Positions 17,389-25,527 of a stretch of DNA of 64,000 nucleotides are shown here, piece after piece (positions within the stretch are counted from its first letter, which is position 1; each line of letters opens with the position of its first letter). The stretch comes from Desulfobulbaceae bacterium. GTDB lineage: Bacteria > Desulfobacterota > Desulfobulbia > Desulfobulbales > Desulfocapsaceae. Where the stretch lies: positions 39,771-103,770 of the forward strand of contig JAGXHG010000023.1 in NCBI GenBank assembly GCA_024636345.1, in the 5' to 3' direction. The position numbers were made by a program, and so were the translations under genes. The notes under the pieces are model-generated. The model was not told the origin of the DNA and did not search any database. It saw only the letters and a program-made list of their open reading frames with translations.

Positions 17389-17658
17389 TCAACCAGCAGA
17401 AGCCGGACATTTAGCACATCCACCGGTGGAACACGGTGACGAGGTTGCACTCGAACTGCCGGCAGCCGCCCCTTTCTGGGTACTGGCATAGCCATCGGCA
17501 TACCAACCGCCACCCTTGAGCTGAAACGAACTCATAGACATCACTTTTTTTACCGTCCCTTCACATTCAGGACAGCTGCTCAATGGCGCATCTGCCATAC
17601 GTTGCTGTACCTCAAAAGACTTACGACAGGTATCACATTCATACTCATAAACTGGCAT
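17389..17658 (-). CDS. FmdB-family zinc-ribbon protein
   Basis: 89-residue protein with the FmdB putative regulatory zinc ribbon: MPVYEYECDTCRKSFE and SCPECEGTVKKV give two CxxC knuckles (C8/C11 and C29/C32). After the ribbon comes the usual linker SSFQLKGGGWYADGY and a Ser/Ala/Gly-rich tail that ends with several Cys (PCSTGGCAKCPASAG). Family members are widespread in anaerobes; the function is unclear and the regulator label comes from an amide/formamide-degrading operon. ATG 17658 is chosen at the canonical MPVYEY. Confidence 0.88.
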   Translation of the reverse strand: MPVYEYECDTCRKSFEVQQRMADAPLSSCPECEGTVKKVMSMSSFQLKGGGWYADGYASTQKGAAAGSSSATSSPCSTGGCAKCPASAG

Positions 17659-17947
17659 TTTTCTACTCCATCCCTGACAAATATTCACTTTCCCATCAAA
17701 GCCCCAAGAGGAGCAAAACCCTTCCCACTTGGAGCGTATTTTCCTGTTTCTCTGCACTCAAAGAAGCTGTTTGATAATTTAACGCCCATAACTTCATCTG
17801 TCAACTACCGTAAAACAATGTTGGCAAGTTATTATTAAGGGATTAAGATAGTCAACTCAGAGATTCTCAGGTTTAACATCAGTCCCTGGAAACATCGGAA
17901 TGACGGTTAACCGGTTACGCTTTTTCTTTTCCAATAATCATTGTATC

Positions 17948-18148
17948 ATGCAGATCCACCTGAACGGCAGTCCAAAAACCATCACCGATTCAACGACCGT
18001 GGCCATGCTTTTAAAAGAGCTGGGTGTTCCATTTACGTCCGTTGTTGTTGAACTGAACAAAACTATTATACAGCCGGACAGCTATGCGACTACTTCTCTC
18101 CAGGACAATGATCAAATGGAACTCATCCGATTTGTAGGAGGCGGCTGA
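17948..18148 (+). CDS. thiS: Sulfur carrier protein ThiS
   Basis: 66-residue ubiquitin-fold sulfur carrier for thiazole synthesis. It begins [12 protein letters not shown] and ends with the diglycine that becomes the thiocarboxylate (FVGGG). The length matches the family. ATG 17948 is chosen by homology over an in-frame start at 17900. It precedes thiG by one base, so thiS-thiG-thiH form an operon. No TPP riboswitch consensus was found upstream. Confidence 0.92.
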   Translation: MQIHLNGSPKTITDSTTVAMLLKELGVPFTSVVVELNKTIIQPDSYATTSLQDNDQMELIRFVGGG

Positions 18149-18149
18149 C

Positions 18150-18932
18150 ATGCTGACCATTGGTGGACATACATTCAATTCCCGGCTTTTTCTCGGCACC
18201 GGCAAATTCTCCTCATCGGCTGTGATGAAACAGGCCATTGAGGCTTCCGGCACCGAGATGGTGACTGTGGCCCTGCGTCGGGTCGACCTGGAAAATCCGG
18301 AAGATGATATCATGAGCGCCCTCGATCGCGATAAATGCGTTTTTCTCCCCAACACCTCCGGGGCCAGAAATGCCGAAGAGGCCATTCGTCTGGCCCATCT
18401 GGCGCGGGCGGCATCCGGTTCAAGCTGGCTCAAGCTGGAGGTGACCCCGGATCCCCGCACCCTCCTCCCGGACCCGGTTGAGACCTTAAAGGCAACAGAG
18501 GAGCTGGTGCGATCCGGTTTCATCGTCCTGCCGTACATGAACGCCGACCCCATCCTGGCCCTGCGTCTGCAAGACGTGGGAGCCGCAGCGGTCATGCCCC
18601 TGGGCTCTCCCATCGGTACCAACCAGGGCATTCTCACCGCCTTTCAGATTGAAATAATCATCAATCAGGCCCGAGTACCTGTGGTGGTTGACGCCGGGAT
18701 CGGCGCCCCATCGCACGCCGCCCTGGCCATGGAGATGGGTGCCGACGCGGTGCTGGTCAACACAGCCATCTCGGTAGCCGGTGATCCGGTGGCCATGGCC
18801 CGCGCCTTTGCCCAGGCAGTCGAGGCCGGCCGCACCGCCTTTGTTGCCGGCATGGGCAGCAGGAGCAAACAGGCCCAGGCCTCTTCTCCCCTTGAAGGCG
18901 TCCTCGCCACAGATCTCGGATTCCTGGCATGA
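18150..18932 (+). CDS. thiG: Thiazole synthase ThiG
   Basis: 260-residue TIM-barrel enzyme that condenses 1-deoxyxylulose 5-phosphate, dehydroglycine and ThiS thiocarboxylate to thiazole phosphate. Marks: [22 protein letters not shown] with the Schiff-base region Lys, [57 protein letters not shown]. The coding frame starts one base after the thiS stop and overlaps thiH by 4 bases. Confidence 0.96.
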   Translation: MLTIGGHTFNSRLFLGTGKFSSSAVMKQAIEASGTEMVTVALRRVDLENPEDDIMSALDRDKCVFLPNTSGARNAEEAIRLAHLARAASGSSWLKLEVTPDPRTLLPDPVETLKATEELVRSGFIVLPYMNADPILALRLQDVGAAAVMPLGSPIGTNQGILTAFQIEIIINQARVPVVVDAGIGAPSHAALAMEMGADAVLVNTAISVAGDPVAMARAFAQAVEAGRTAFVAGMGSRSKQAQASSPLEGVLATDLGFLA

Positions 18933-20035
18933 CCCTCTTTAGCCTGCCAAATTTCCAGCAACTCCAGCAGTTGATCGAGCATTGCACCAGCGCGGATGTG
19001 GAGCAGGCCCTGACAAGCAGAAGCCCCACCATCGATGACCTGGCGGCGCTCATCTCGCCAGCAGCCGAACTCTTCCTGCCGGAGATGGCCCGCCGTTCCG
19101 CGCTCCTCACTGCCCAGCGTTTCGGCAAGACCATCCAGCTTTACGCCCCGATCTATCTTTCGAATTACTGTACCAATCGCTGCGCCTATTGTGGCTTTTC
19201 TGCTGACAACCGTATTGCCCGCAGGTGTCTGACCTTTGATGAGGCAGAGGCAGAGGCCGACATCCTCCACAAGCGTGGTTTTCAGCATATCCTGCTGGTT
19301 TCCGGTGAGGCTGAAAATGCCGTTGACGTGGAGTATCTGGAGACAATCGCCCTCAGGCTGCGGGGTCGCTTTGCCGCAGTCTCCATCGAGGTCCAGCCGC
19401 TTTCCACCGCCCACTACGCCCGGCTCTTCAAGGCCGGTATCACCGCAGTGGCGGTCTATCAGGAGACCTACGACCAGGAGATGTATAAACAGGTCCATCT
19501 TTCCGGCAAAAAAGCCGATTATCACTACCGGCTGGAGACCCCGGCCAGGGTGGCGGCAGCCGGGATGCGCGAGGTCGGGATCGGGGCTCTGCTTGGTCTG
19601 ACCGACTGGCGGGCCGAGGGACTGGCCATCGGCCTACATCTGGCCTGGCTGCGCAAGAATTTCTGGAGTACCGGAGTCACCGTTTCCTTCCCGCGCCTGC
19701 GGCCTGCGGCGGGCGAATTCGAGCCACAGGTTATCGTCTCGGAGCAGAACCTGAGTCAGCTCATCTTTGCCCTCCGCCTCTTTGACCCTGATGCGGGGCT
19801 CCTTCTCTCCACACGGGAAGAAGCACGCTATCGGGACGGGATGCTGGGCCTGGGCCCCACCCGCTACTCGGCCGGTTCCTGCACGGCCCCCGGCGGATAC
19901 TCCCATCCCGAGCAGACGGACGGCGAGCAGTTCAGTGTCGGCGACCAGCGAACCATGGAAGAGGTAAGCCTGGCCATTACGGCCAAAGGATGTGACCCCG
20001 TCAGCAAGGACTGGGACAGAGCATTTCAAACTTGA
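18929..20035 (+). CDS. thiH: 2-iminoacetate synthase ThiH (radical SAM)
   Basis: 368-residue radical SAM enzyme that cleaves tyrosine to dehydroglycine for ThiG in anaerobes. The 4Fe-4S motif is C81-x3-C85-x2-C88 ([13 protein letters not shown]). Other marks are [39 protein letters not shown] and [11 protein letters not shown] near the end. The 4-base overlap with thiG implies coupled translation. An anaerobic ThiH rather than oxygen-dependent ThiO agrees with the anaerobic lifestyle inferred for the organism. Confidence 0.95.
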   Translation: MTLFSLPNFQQLQQLIEHCTSADVEQALTSRSPTIDDLAALISPAAELFLPEMARRSALLTAQRFGKTIQLYAPIYLSNYCTNRCAYCGFSADNRIARRCLTFDEAEAEADILHKRGFQHILLVSGEAENAVDVEYLETIALRLRGRFAAVSIEVQPLSTAHYARLFKAGITAVAVYQETYDQEMYKQVHLSGKKADYHYRLETPARVAAAGMREVGIGALLGLTDWRAEGLAIGLHLAWLRKNFWSTGVTVSFPRLRPAAGEFEPQVIVSEQNLSQLIFALRLFDPDAGLLLSTREEARYRDGMLGLGPTRYSAGSCTAPGGYSHPEQTDGEQFSVGDQRTMEEVSLAITAKGCDPVSKDWDRAFQT

Positions 20036-20150
20036 TGACCAAACCAGAATGCCCTGAACCTTCGGTGCTCGTCTTTTGATATTTTGATTTAGCCAGTTAG
20101 TTGTTTTTTTTAATACCAAACCATCACTTTTCAACCTACATGGAGCGATC

Positions 20151-21440
20151 ATGAGCGATCTGAAAAAAATGTACACCACCATCCTTGGCGATCACTTCCC
20201 CATGGATATGACCATCTCTTTTGGCGACCAGAAACTGGTCTATCGCAAGCGAACATGGGGGATCAAGCAGGAAGACGGCTCCATTGACGAACGTGGGGTT
20301 CGGTATGGCGAGAACCCGGATCAGGAGGCTGCCCTCTATGAACTGGTCAACGGTAATCTTTCCTTAGGCGAATGCTCCTTTATCGAGCCTGGAAATGGCT
20401 TGGTCTCGGGAATTCGCGTCGAGGACATGCTCCAGGTGGGCAAACATCCGGGTAAGATAAACCTCACCGACATTGACAACGGCCTCAATATCCTCAAGTA
20501 TCTGACAGACAGGCCAGCCGCAGTCATCCTCAAACACAACAACCCCTGTGGAGCCGCCTATGGCGACACTTTGGCTCATGCCTTTGACCGCGCCAACCGC
20601 TGCGACCGCATCGCTGCTTTCGGCGGGGCAGTCGTTATGAGCCGGGCCTGCGACAATGAGACAGCCAAACTGCTTTCGCAAAACTATCTGGAAGTAGTCT
20701 GCGCCCCCTCATTTGAAGAGGGAAGCCTGGAGATCCTGAAGAAAAGCAAGAATCTGCGGGTTATCCAGATCAGCCGCATCGATCGCTTGGCTGAATTTGA
20801 AAAATTTCGTTATATCGACTTCAAGAGCCTGATCGACGGCGGCATCATTGCCCAACAATCGGCCATCAACTCGATCCGCTCCCTTGATGATCTGCAACCG
20901 GCCACTGCCACCTGGAAAGGGGAGACATTCAAATGTGACCGCAGCCCGAGCCAGCAGGAAATTGACGACATGATCTTCGGCTGGGCCGTGGAACACGGAG
21001 TCACCTCCAACTCAGTACTCTATGTCAAGGACGGCTGCACCGTGGGCATTGGCACCGGCGAACAGGATCGGGTGGGCGTAGCCGAGATCGCGGTGCACAA
21101 GGCCTATATCAAATACGCGGACATTCTCTGCTTTGACCAGTATGGCATCCCCTACGCCGATCTGGCACTCCAGATTGTTCAAGGAAAACGGGACAAGGGA
21201 GACCAGGAGGCCATTGACGCCAAGGTCCAGGCGGATCGGGCCGGACTTCCCGGTTCAGTGATGATCTCCGACGCCTTTTTCCCCTTCCGGGACGGAGCGG
21301 ATGTAGGGATCAGCCAGGGGGTCACCGCCATTCTCCAGGCCGGCGGCTCCATGCGCGATTATGAGACCATCCAGGCCTGTAACGAGGCCAACCCCAAGGT
21401 GGCCATGATGTTCACCGGCCAGCGCTCATTCAAGCACTGA
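20151..21440 (+). CDS. AICAR transformylase-type protein (PurH C-terminal domain only)
   Basis: 429-residue protein matching the AICAR formyltransferase part of PurH: RYGENPDQEAALY, the active-site KHNNPCGAAYGDTL (His and Lys region), FGGAVVMSRACDNETAKLL, VVCAPSFEEGSLEIL and SDAFFPFRDGADVGISQGVTAILQAGGSMRD. The ~200-residue IMP cyclohydrolase (MGS-like) domain of normal PurH is absent, so IMP cyclisation must be done by another protein. The start MSDLKKMYTTILGDHFP is the usual one for this stand-alone form. GGAG lies before ATG 20151. It catalyses the formyl transfer from 10-formyl-THF to AICAR in purine synthesis. Confidence 0.9.
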   Translation: MSDLKKMYTTILGDHFPMDMTISFGDQKLVYRKRTWGIKQEDGSIDERGVRYGENPDQEAALYELVNGNLSLGECSFIEPGNGLVSGIRVEDMLQVGKHPGKINLTDIDNGLNILKYLTDRPAAVILKHNNPCGAAYGDTLAHAFDRANRCDRIAAFGGAVVMSRACDNETAKLLSQNYLEVVCAPSFEEGSLEILKKSKNLRVIQISRIDRLAEFEKFRYIDFKSLIDGGIIAQQSAINSIRSLDDLQPATATWKGETFKCDRSPSQQEIDDMIFGWAVEHGVTSNSVLYVKDGCTVGIGTGEQDRVGVAEIAVHKAYIKYADILCFDQYGIPYADLALQIVQGKRDKGDQEAIDAKVQADRAGLPGSVMISDAFFPFRDGADVGISQGVTAILQAGGSMRDYETIQACNEANPKVAMMFTGQRSFKH

Positions 21441-21486
21441 TCCCGGATTATTGGTCACCCGACAACACACCATACAACAAACCTTT

Positions 21487-21532
21487 GTTGGGTTATGGCG
21501 CAAATAGCAAATAATATGCGCCATAACCCAAC
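21487..21532. repeat. Perfect 16-bp inverted repeat after the purH-like gene
   Basis: GTTGGGTTATGGCGCA (21487-21502) and TGCGCCATAACCCAAC (21517-21532) are exact complements with a 14-base AT-rich loop. No T-run follows. The right arm's TAACCCAAC-CT ending also occurs without a partner at about 36338-36352, so it may be a dispersed palindromic repeat rather than a dedicated terminator. Confidence 0.7.
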
Positions 21533-21653
21533 CTCTCTCTGCTGCTGACTCGCAGTTGTTTCCCATTCACGGTGCAGAAACCAATTTATAGCGATTAATG
21601 CCGACATGAAGGCCGTGGACGTGGAAGTCTCCACAGGGAATACGTGATTTTTT

Positions 21654-21860
21654 CTATTCCCTGACCTGTGCCACCGAAAAAACAGCGGCCACCTGGCTCG
21701 GAGCGGCTCGGAAAAAGATCACATAGCCAGCCGCTGCCATTGAAAAGAGCAGTAAAAAGAGGAGTAAGAAAAAAGGAATAATTTTCCGGGCATTCAGCCA
21801 TTTTTTTCTTCTTTTTTTAGGTCCGGCACTTCTTTTTCTGACTATCTTTTTTTTCTCCAT
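21654..21860 (-). CDS. Small single-helix membrane protein
   Basis: 68-residue protein with a very basic cytoplasmic N-terminus (KKKIVRKRSAGPKKRRKKW) and one membrane helix (about residues 28-50, PFFLLLFLLLFSMAAAGYV) followed by a short tail. GAGGCGGAG precedes the ATG at 21860. It is the last member of the minus-strand cluster with the polyprenyl synthase, 76 bases downstream of it. No family is recognised; the arrangement recalls small membrane proteins that anchor or tune neighbours, but that is a guess. Confidence 0.55.
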   Translation of the reverse strand: MEKKKIVRKRSAGPKKRRKKWLNARKIIPFFLLLFLLLFSMAAAGYVIFFRAAPSQVAAVFSVAQVRE

Positions 21861-21936
21861 CTCCGCCTCAAGAACGACCCGCTCCCGGCCGCTACCATTA
21901 ATTACCTGTTATTTCGATAAGACAAACAATATGTCC

Positions 21937-22971
21937 CTATTTGTTCCGGTTCAAGACATAGTAAGCCAAGCCTTCCAATACCGCCACTTCCTGTTGAACC
22001 GCAGCCTGTTCAAAGATACGCAACCGAACAAGGGCATCGGCAATAATTGTTTCGGCCTTCTGACGGGCAAGGGTAAAACCATCATAACGGGCAATCAGAG
22101 CACTGGCCTCAGCAAAGCCCCTGGAGCGTTGCTCTACACTTGTCAGCATGGCCAATAATCGTTCCCTGTCCTTTTCTTCAGCCCTGCCAATAGCAATAAT
22201 CAGGGGCAGGGTCATTTTTCCTTCACGAAAATCATTGCCAACTGACTTACCGGTTTTGGTCTCATCCCCAAGATAGTCAAGGAGGTCATCGATAATCTGA
22301 AAAGCACAGCCAAGATGCAGGCCATAGTAGCGCAACGCCTGTTGCTCCTCTGTAGCGACACCTGCAACCAGGGCCCCGATCTCACAGGTTGCGCCAATCA
22401 GCCGGGCCGTCTTGCCCATGATCACCGCAAAATAATCCGCTTCCGCCAGATTGTAATTACTGGCATTATGGAGTTGCAGAAATTCACCATCCACCATGGC
22501 AGTTGTGGCCCCACAAAAAATCTCCAGGGCCTGCATCCCGGCCCCTCTTCCAATCAGCAGCATTGATCTGGCATGCAGGAAATCTCCGGCCAGGATCGCC
22601 GCCGTTTCCCCAAAGGCCACATTAACTGCCGGCCGACCCCGACGGGTAAGAGCCTGATCAATCACATCGTCATGGAACAAGGTCGCACAATGGAGATACT
22701 CGAAGGCAATGGAAAGGGGAACAACGTCCACGTCCCTACCGCCGCATAGGCGACAGCAAAGCACTGTGAGCAGTGGCCGAATCCGCTTGCCGCCATTAAA
22801 AAGACCATAGCGCAGCACCTCAGCAAGCAATGCATCCGTATCACTGGCGAGCGTGGCCAGATCGGCCTGCATGGCCTGTTCAATCCTGGCCAAATCAGGG
22901 GCAATGGCTGCCATCAACCCTGCTCCGTCAGTCCCTACGGCAAATTGTTCTGTTGCCCCCATCCCCATCAC
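21937..22971 (-). CDS. Trans-polyprenyl diphosphate synthase
   Basis: 344-residue prenyl transferase of the IspB/octaprenyl type, giving the side chain of menaquinone. GGKRIRPLL, the first Asp-rich motif in HDDVIDQAL, FLQLHNASN, QIIDDLLDYLG (second Asp-rich motif) and GKSVGNDFREGKMTLPLI are all present. Residue before the first motif is small/aromatic (LFHDDVID), compatible with a long-chain product, but chain length is not predictable. The ATG at 22971 overlaps the helicase stop by 4 bases. It complements the MqnB/MqnD route found at 14-16 kb. Confidence 0.92.
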   Translation of the reverse strand: MMGMGATEQFAVGTDGAGLMAAIAPDLARIEQAMQADLATLASDTDALLAEVLRYGLFNGGKRIRPLLTVLCCRLCGGRDVDVVPLSIAFEYLHCATLFHDDVIDQALTRRGRPAVNVAFGETAAILAGDFLHARSMLLIGRGAGMQALEIFCGATTAMVDGEFLQLHNASNYNLAEADYFAVIMGKTARLIGATCEIGALVAGVATEEQQALRYYGLHLGCAFQIIDDLLDYLGDETKTGKSVGNDFREGKMTLPLIIAIGRAEEKDRERLLAMLTSVEQRSRGFAEASALIARYDGFTLARQKAETIIADALVRLRIFEQAAVQQEVAVLEGLAYYVLNRNK

Positions 22972-24950
22972 CCCCCAGAATTATCATGCGAATCGCACTT
23001 TTGTTCAAAAAAATCCCGTACATCCGACAAACTGCGAACCACCGGCGAAGGCGGCAGACTGGCGCGAAAGCTGCGACCATAGCCCTTCGTAAACAGACGA
23101 ACATCCATAATGGCGATTACCCCGCAATCTGAAGCAGCCCGCATCAGTCGCCCCACCCCCTGACGCAGGGTGAGGATGGCTCTGGGCACCTGAAAATCAA
23201 AAAAAGGTTTACCACCACCATCGGTAATGGCTTGGATGCGGGCCTGAATCACCGGGTCACTTGGCACCTCAAAGGGAAGTTTATCGATGATCACGCAGCT
23301 CAGTGAGTTACCCGGCACGTCGACCCCTTCCCAGAAACTGGCAACCGCCAACAGCACCGAGTCCGTGGTTTCTTTGAAACGGGCCAACAAGGCCTGTCTG
23401 GAAGCCCGTCCCTGCACCAGGACTGGATAGGAGATTCGGGACTCAAGAAACTCCGCCATCACATCCATGGCCTTGAGACTGGTAAAAAGGACAAGGGCCC
23501 GCCCCTGACTGATCTGCAGAAGCTCGAGTACCTGCTGGCAGACCTTGTTGGTATAGGTTGGGTCGGCAGGCTCAGGAAAACCTTTTTCCGGCACATAGAC
23601 CAGCGTTCGCCCCTCATAATCAAAAGGGGAGTGAAATTGCAAAGTCTCTGCCTCCGGGCCCAGACCCAATCGCTCCTTGACGTATGAAAAATCCCCGCCA
23701 GCAGAGAGAGTGGCGGAAGTCATGATACAACTCTGCACTGAAGAATAAAGCGTTCGTTCCAGTTCGCTGGCGATCCGAACCGGAGTGGCGGAAAGGGTGA
23801 TCGTCCGCTCCCGCCGTTCATACCAATGGACAAAACGATCCTCTGAGGATCTCTCCGGTGGAAGACAGATATGACGAAGGTTGGCTGCCAGCTCGACCGA
23901 CCGTGTACTGAGAGTATTCCAGACCTCACCTTTAGAAGACTGCCCAGCCAGCAGCTCGGCCAGTTGATCAATGCCTGTTGCTACCCCCTCCACTTCCTGG
24001 GTCCAGGAACTGTTACCGGCAATAAGGTCCGCCAGCGGGTACCTGCCTCGCTGGGCAGGAAAAAGCAGGGCGAAGCGCTCCATACGCGGTAAGAGGCCGC
24101 GAGCAAAGCTGCTGATTTTGTCGCGACTCTTGGCCGGCAGATCAGCCTCTACCTGACGCTCAATATCTGCGACCAGATCAAGAAGCTGATACTGACTGAA
24201 GTTCTTGCCGAAGAATTGAGTCGCCACACTCTCCAGATGATGGGCCTCATCAAAGATCACCGCCTGATACCGGGGCAGGATCTCGGCAAACCCGGCCTGA
24301 CGCAACGCGAGATCAGAAAAGAAGAGATGATGATTAACAATAAGAAGCCGGGCTGATCCTGCCTGTTTACGCAAGCGATTGACAAAACAGGCAGCGCCAT
24401 CAGGACAGTCACCACCCAGGCACTGACTGGACTGTGCTGAGATTTTCGGCCAGAGGGGTGAGCCATCAGCCAGCCAGGAGAGTTCAGCCCGATCTCCACT
24501 GCTGGTTGCCTCCAGCCATTTTTCAATCTTGCCGATATTGGTATCCTCCACCAGAGAAAGCTGTGGTGAACTGCGAAACTGATTCCAACGATAGAGACAA
24601 AGATAATTCTGCCTCCCTTTGACACAGAGGGCCGAGACCGATTGACCAAAGACCCGCTCTATCAAGGGAATTTCCTTGTTCAGGATTTGATCCTGGAGAT
24701 TTATGGTAGCGGTTGAGACTACCACCCGCTGACCAGACAGCAGGGCCGGGATGAGATAAGCCAGCGTCTTGCCAATGCCTGTTTCCGCCTCAACCAGCAG
24801 CACATTTGCCCGCTGACCCTCCGCCCCGACCTTTTCATCCGCTGACAGGGTCGCCTGTACAGCCTCCGCCATCCTGAGCTGGCCTGAACGTGGTTCAAAG
24901 GCCGACAGATGCCTCGCCAGCAGCCCACCACTGGCAAAAATTTTCTTCAC
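22968..24950 (-). CDS. DinG/YoaA-type ATP-dependent DNA helicase
   Basis: 660-residue superfamily 2 helicase of the XPD/DinG group. Walker A is EAETGIGKTLAYLIPAL (about residues 56-72), the DEAH box is VIFDEAHHLE, and the Fe-S cluster region has Cys at NYLCLYR, SQCLGGDCPDGAACFV. C-terminal motifs include LVQGRASRQ, SFWEGVDVPG and QGVGRLMRA. These helicases unwind R-loops, D-loops and G-quadruplexes during repair. It overlaps the HEAT-protein gene upstream and the prenyl synthase downstream, both by 4 bases. Confidence 0.92.
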   Translation of the reverse strand: MKKIFASGGLLARHLSAFEPRSGQLRMAEAVQATLSADEKVGAEGQRANVLLVEAETGIGKTLAYLIPALLSGQRVVVSTATINLQDQILNKEIPLIERVFGQSVSALCVKGRQNYLCLYRWNQFRSSPQLSLVEDTNIGKIEKWLEATSSGDRAELSWLADGSPLWPKISAQSSQCLGGDCPDGAACFVNRLRKQAGSARLLIVNHHLFFSDLALRQAGFAEILPRYQAVIFDEAHHLESVATQFFGKNFSQYQLLDLVADIERQVEADLPAKSRDKISSFARGLLPRMERFALLFPAQRGRYPLADLIAGNSSWTQEVEGVATGIDQLAELLAGQSSKGEVWNTLSTRSVELAANLRHICLPPERSSEDRFVHWYERRERTITLSATPVRIASELERTLYSSVQSCIMTSATLSAGGDFSYVKERLGLGPEAETLQFHSPFDYEGRTLVYVPEKGFPEPADPTYTNKVCQQVLELLQISQGRALVLFTSLKAMDVMAEFLESRISYPVLVQGRASRQALLARFKETTDSVLLAVASFWEGVDVPGNSLSCVIIDKLPFEVPSDPVIQARIQAITDGGGKPFFDFQVPRAILTLRQGVGRLMRAASDCGVIAIMDVRLFTKGYGRSFRASLPPSPVVRSLSDVRDFFEQKCDSHDNSGG

Positions 24951-25402
24951 GTACCTTCTCCCAGAATATCCCTCGCCACTTCCGCAACCAGAAGATCAGG
25001 ATCACCCACCATGGCCCTCACGGCGCCCATGGCCGTATCACTGCCGATAATGGCCAGGACACTGACCGCCTCGCCACGCACATACGATGGCTGGCGTGGC
25101 ACAGAATGAAGAAGAGACAGCAGTGAGGGAGTTGCCAGATCGATCTTGCCAGGATCAATAGCTTGTAATTCCTCAAAAAGAACAGAGACCCCAAGCCGTA
25201 CCTGAAAACGCGGATCATTCAGGATCTCACCGGTCCAGGCATAGTATCTTGGTTCCCGGCGGAACATGGCAACAATATTGTCCACATGCCCCATATCAAG
25301 AAAGTCACCGATAACCTTCTTCAATTCTGTGTCACTTACATCTACCACCACATCCTCTTTTATTCTGAGACAGAAAAACCTTTCAACAACAAAAAAATCC
25401 AT
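24947..25402 (-). CDS. HEAT-repeat-like protein
   Basis: 151-residue all-helical protein with HEAT-like units, e.g. FQVRLGVSVLFEELQ, PSYVRGEAVSVLAIIGS and LVAEVARDILGEG. Such repeats bind other proteins. It is the first gene of the minus-strand cluster and overlaps the helicase by 4 bases, so it may serve the helicase or simply share its transcript. The N-terminal MDFFVVERFFCLRIKED lacks a ribosome site and is unlike the rest, so translation may begin at a GTG about 20 codons later. Function unknown. Confidence 0.7.
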   Translation of the reverse strand: MDFFVVERFFCLRIKEDVVVDVSDTELKKVIGDFLDMGHVDNIVAMFRREPRYYAWTGEILNDPRFQVRLGVSVLFEELQAIDPGKIDLATPSLLSLLHSVPRQPSYVRGEAVSVLAIIGSDTAMGAVRAMVGDPDLLVAEVARDILGEGT

Positions 25403-25527
25403 TGCCCATGGCTTATACGATTTTTCCTTTTATTTTTCAACCAAGGCGGTACAATCAAAAAAATTCATCATTAAAATAAAAATTTCCAGGCTGATCATCA
25501 GCCCTTACATTTCCACAAAGCCACCCT

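Noticed and set aside
17850..17947. Possible TPP riboswitch before thiS; a TAACCGGTTA palindrome at 17908-17917
   Set aside because: None of the conserved TPP aptamer elements is present. The palindrome is short and has no partner site.
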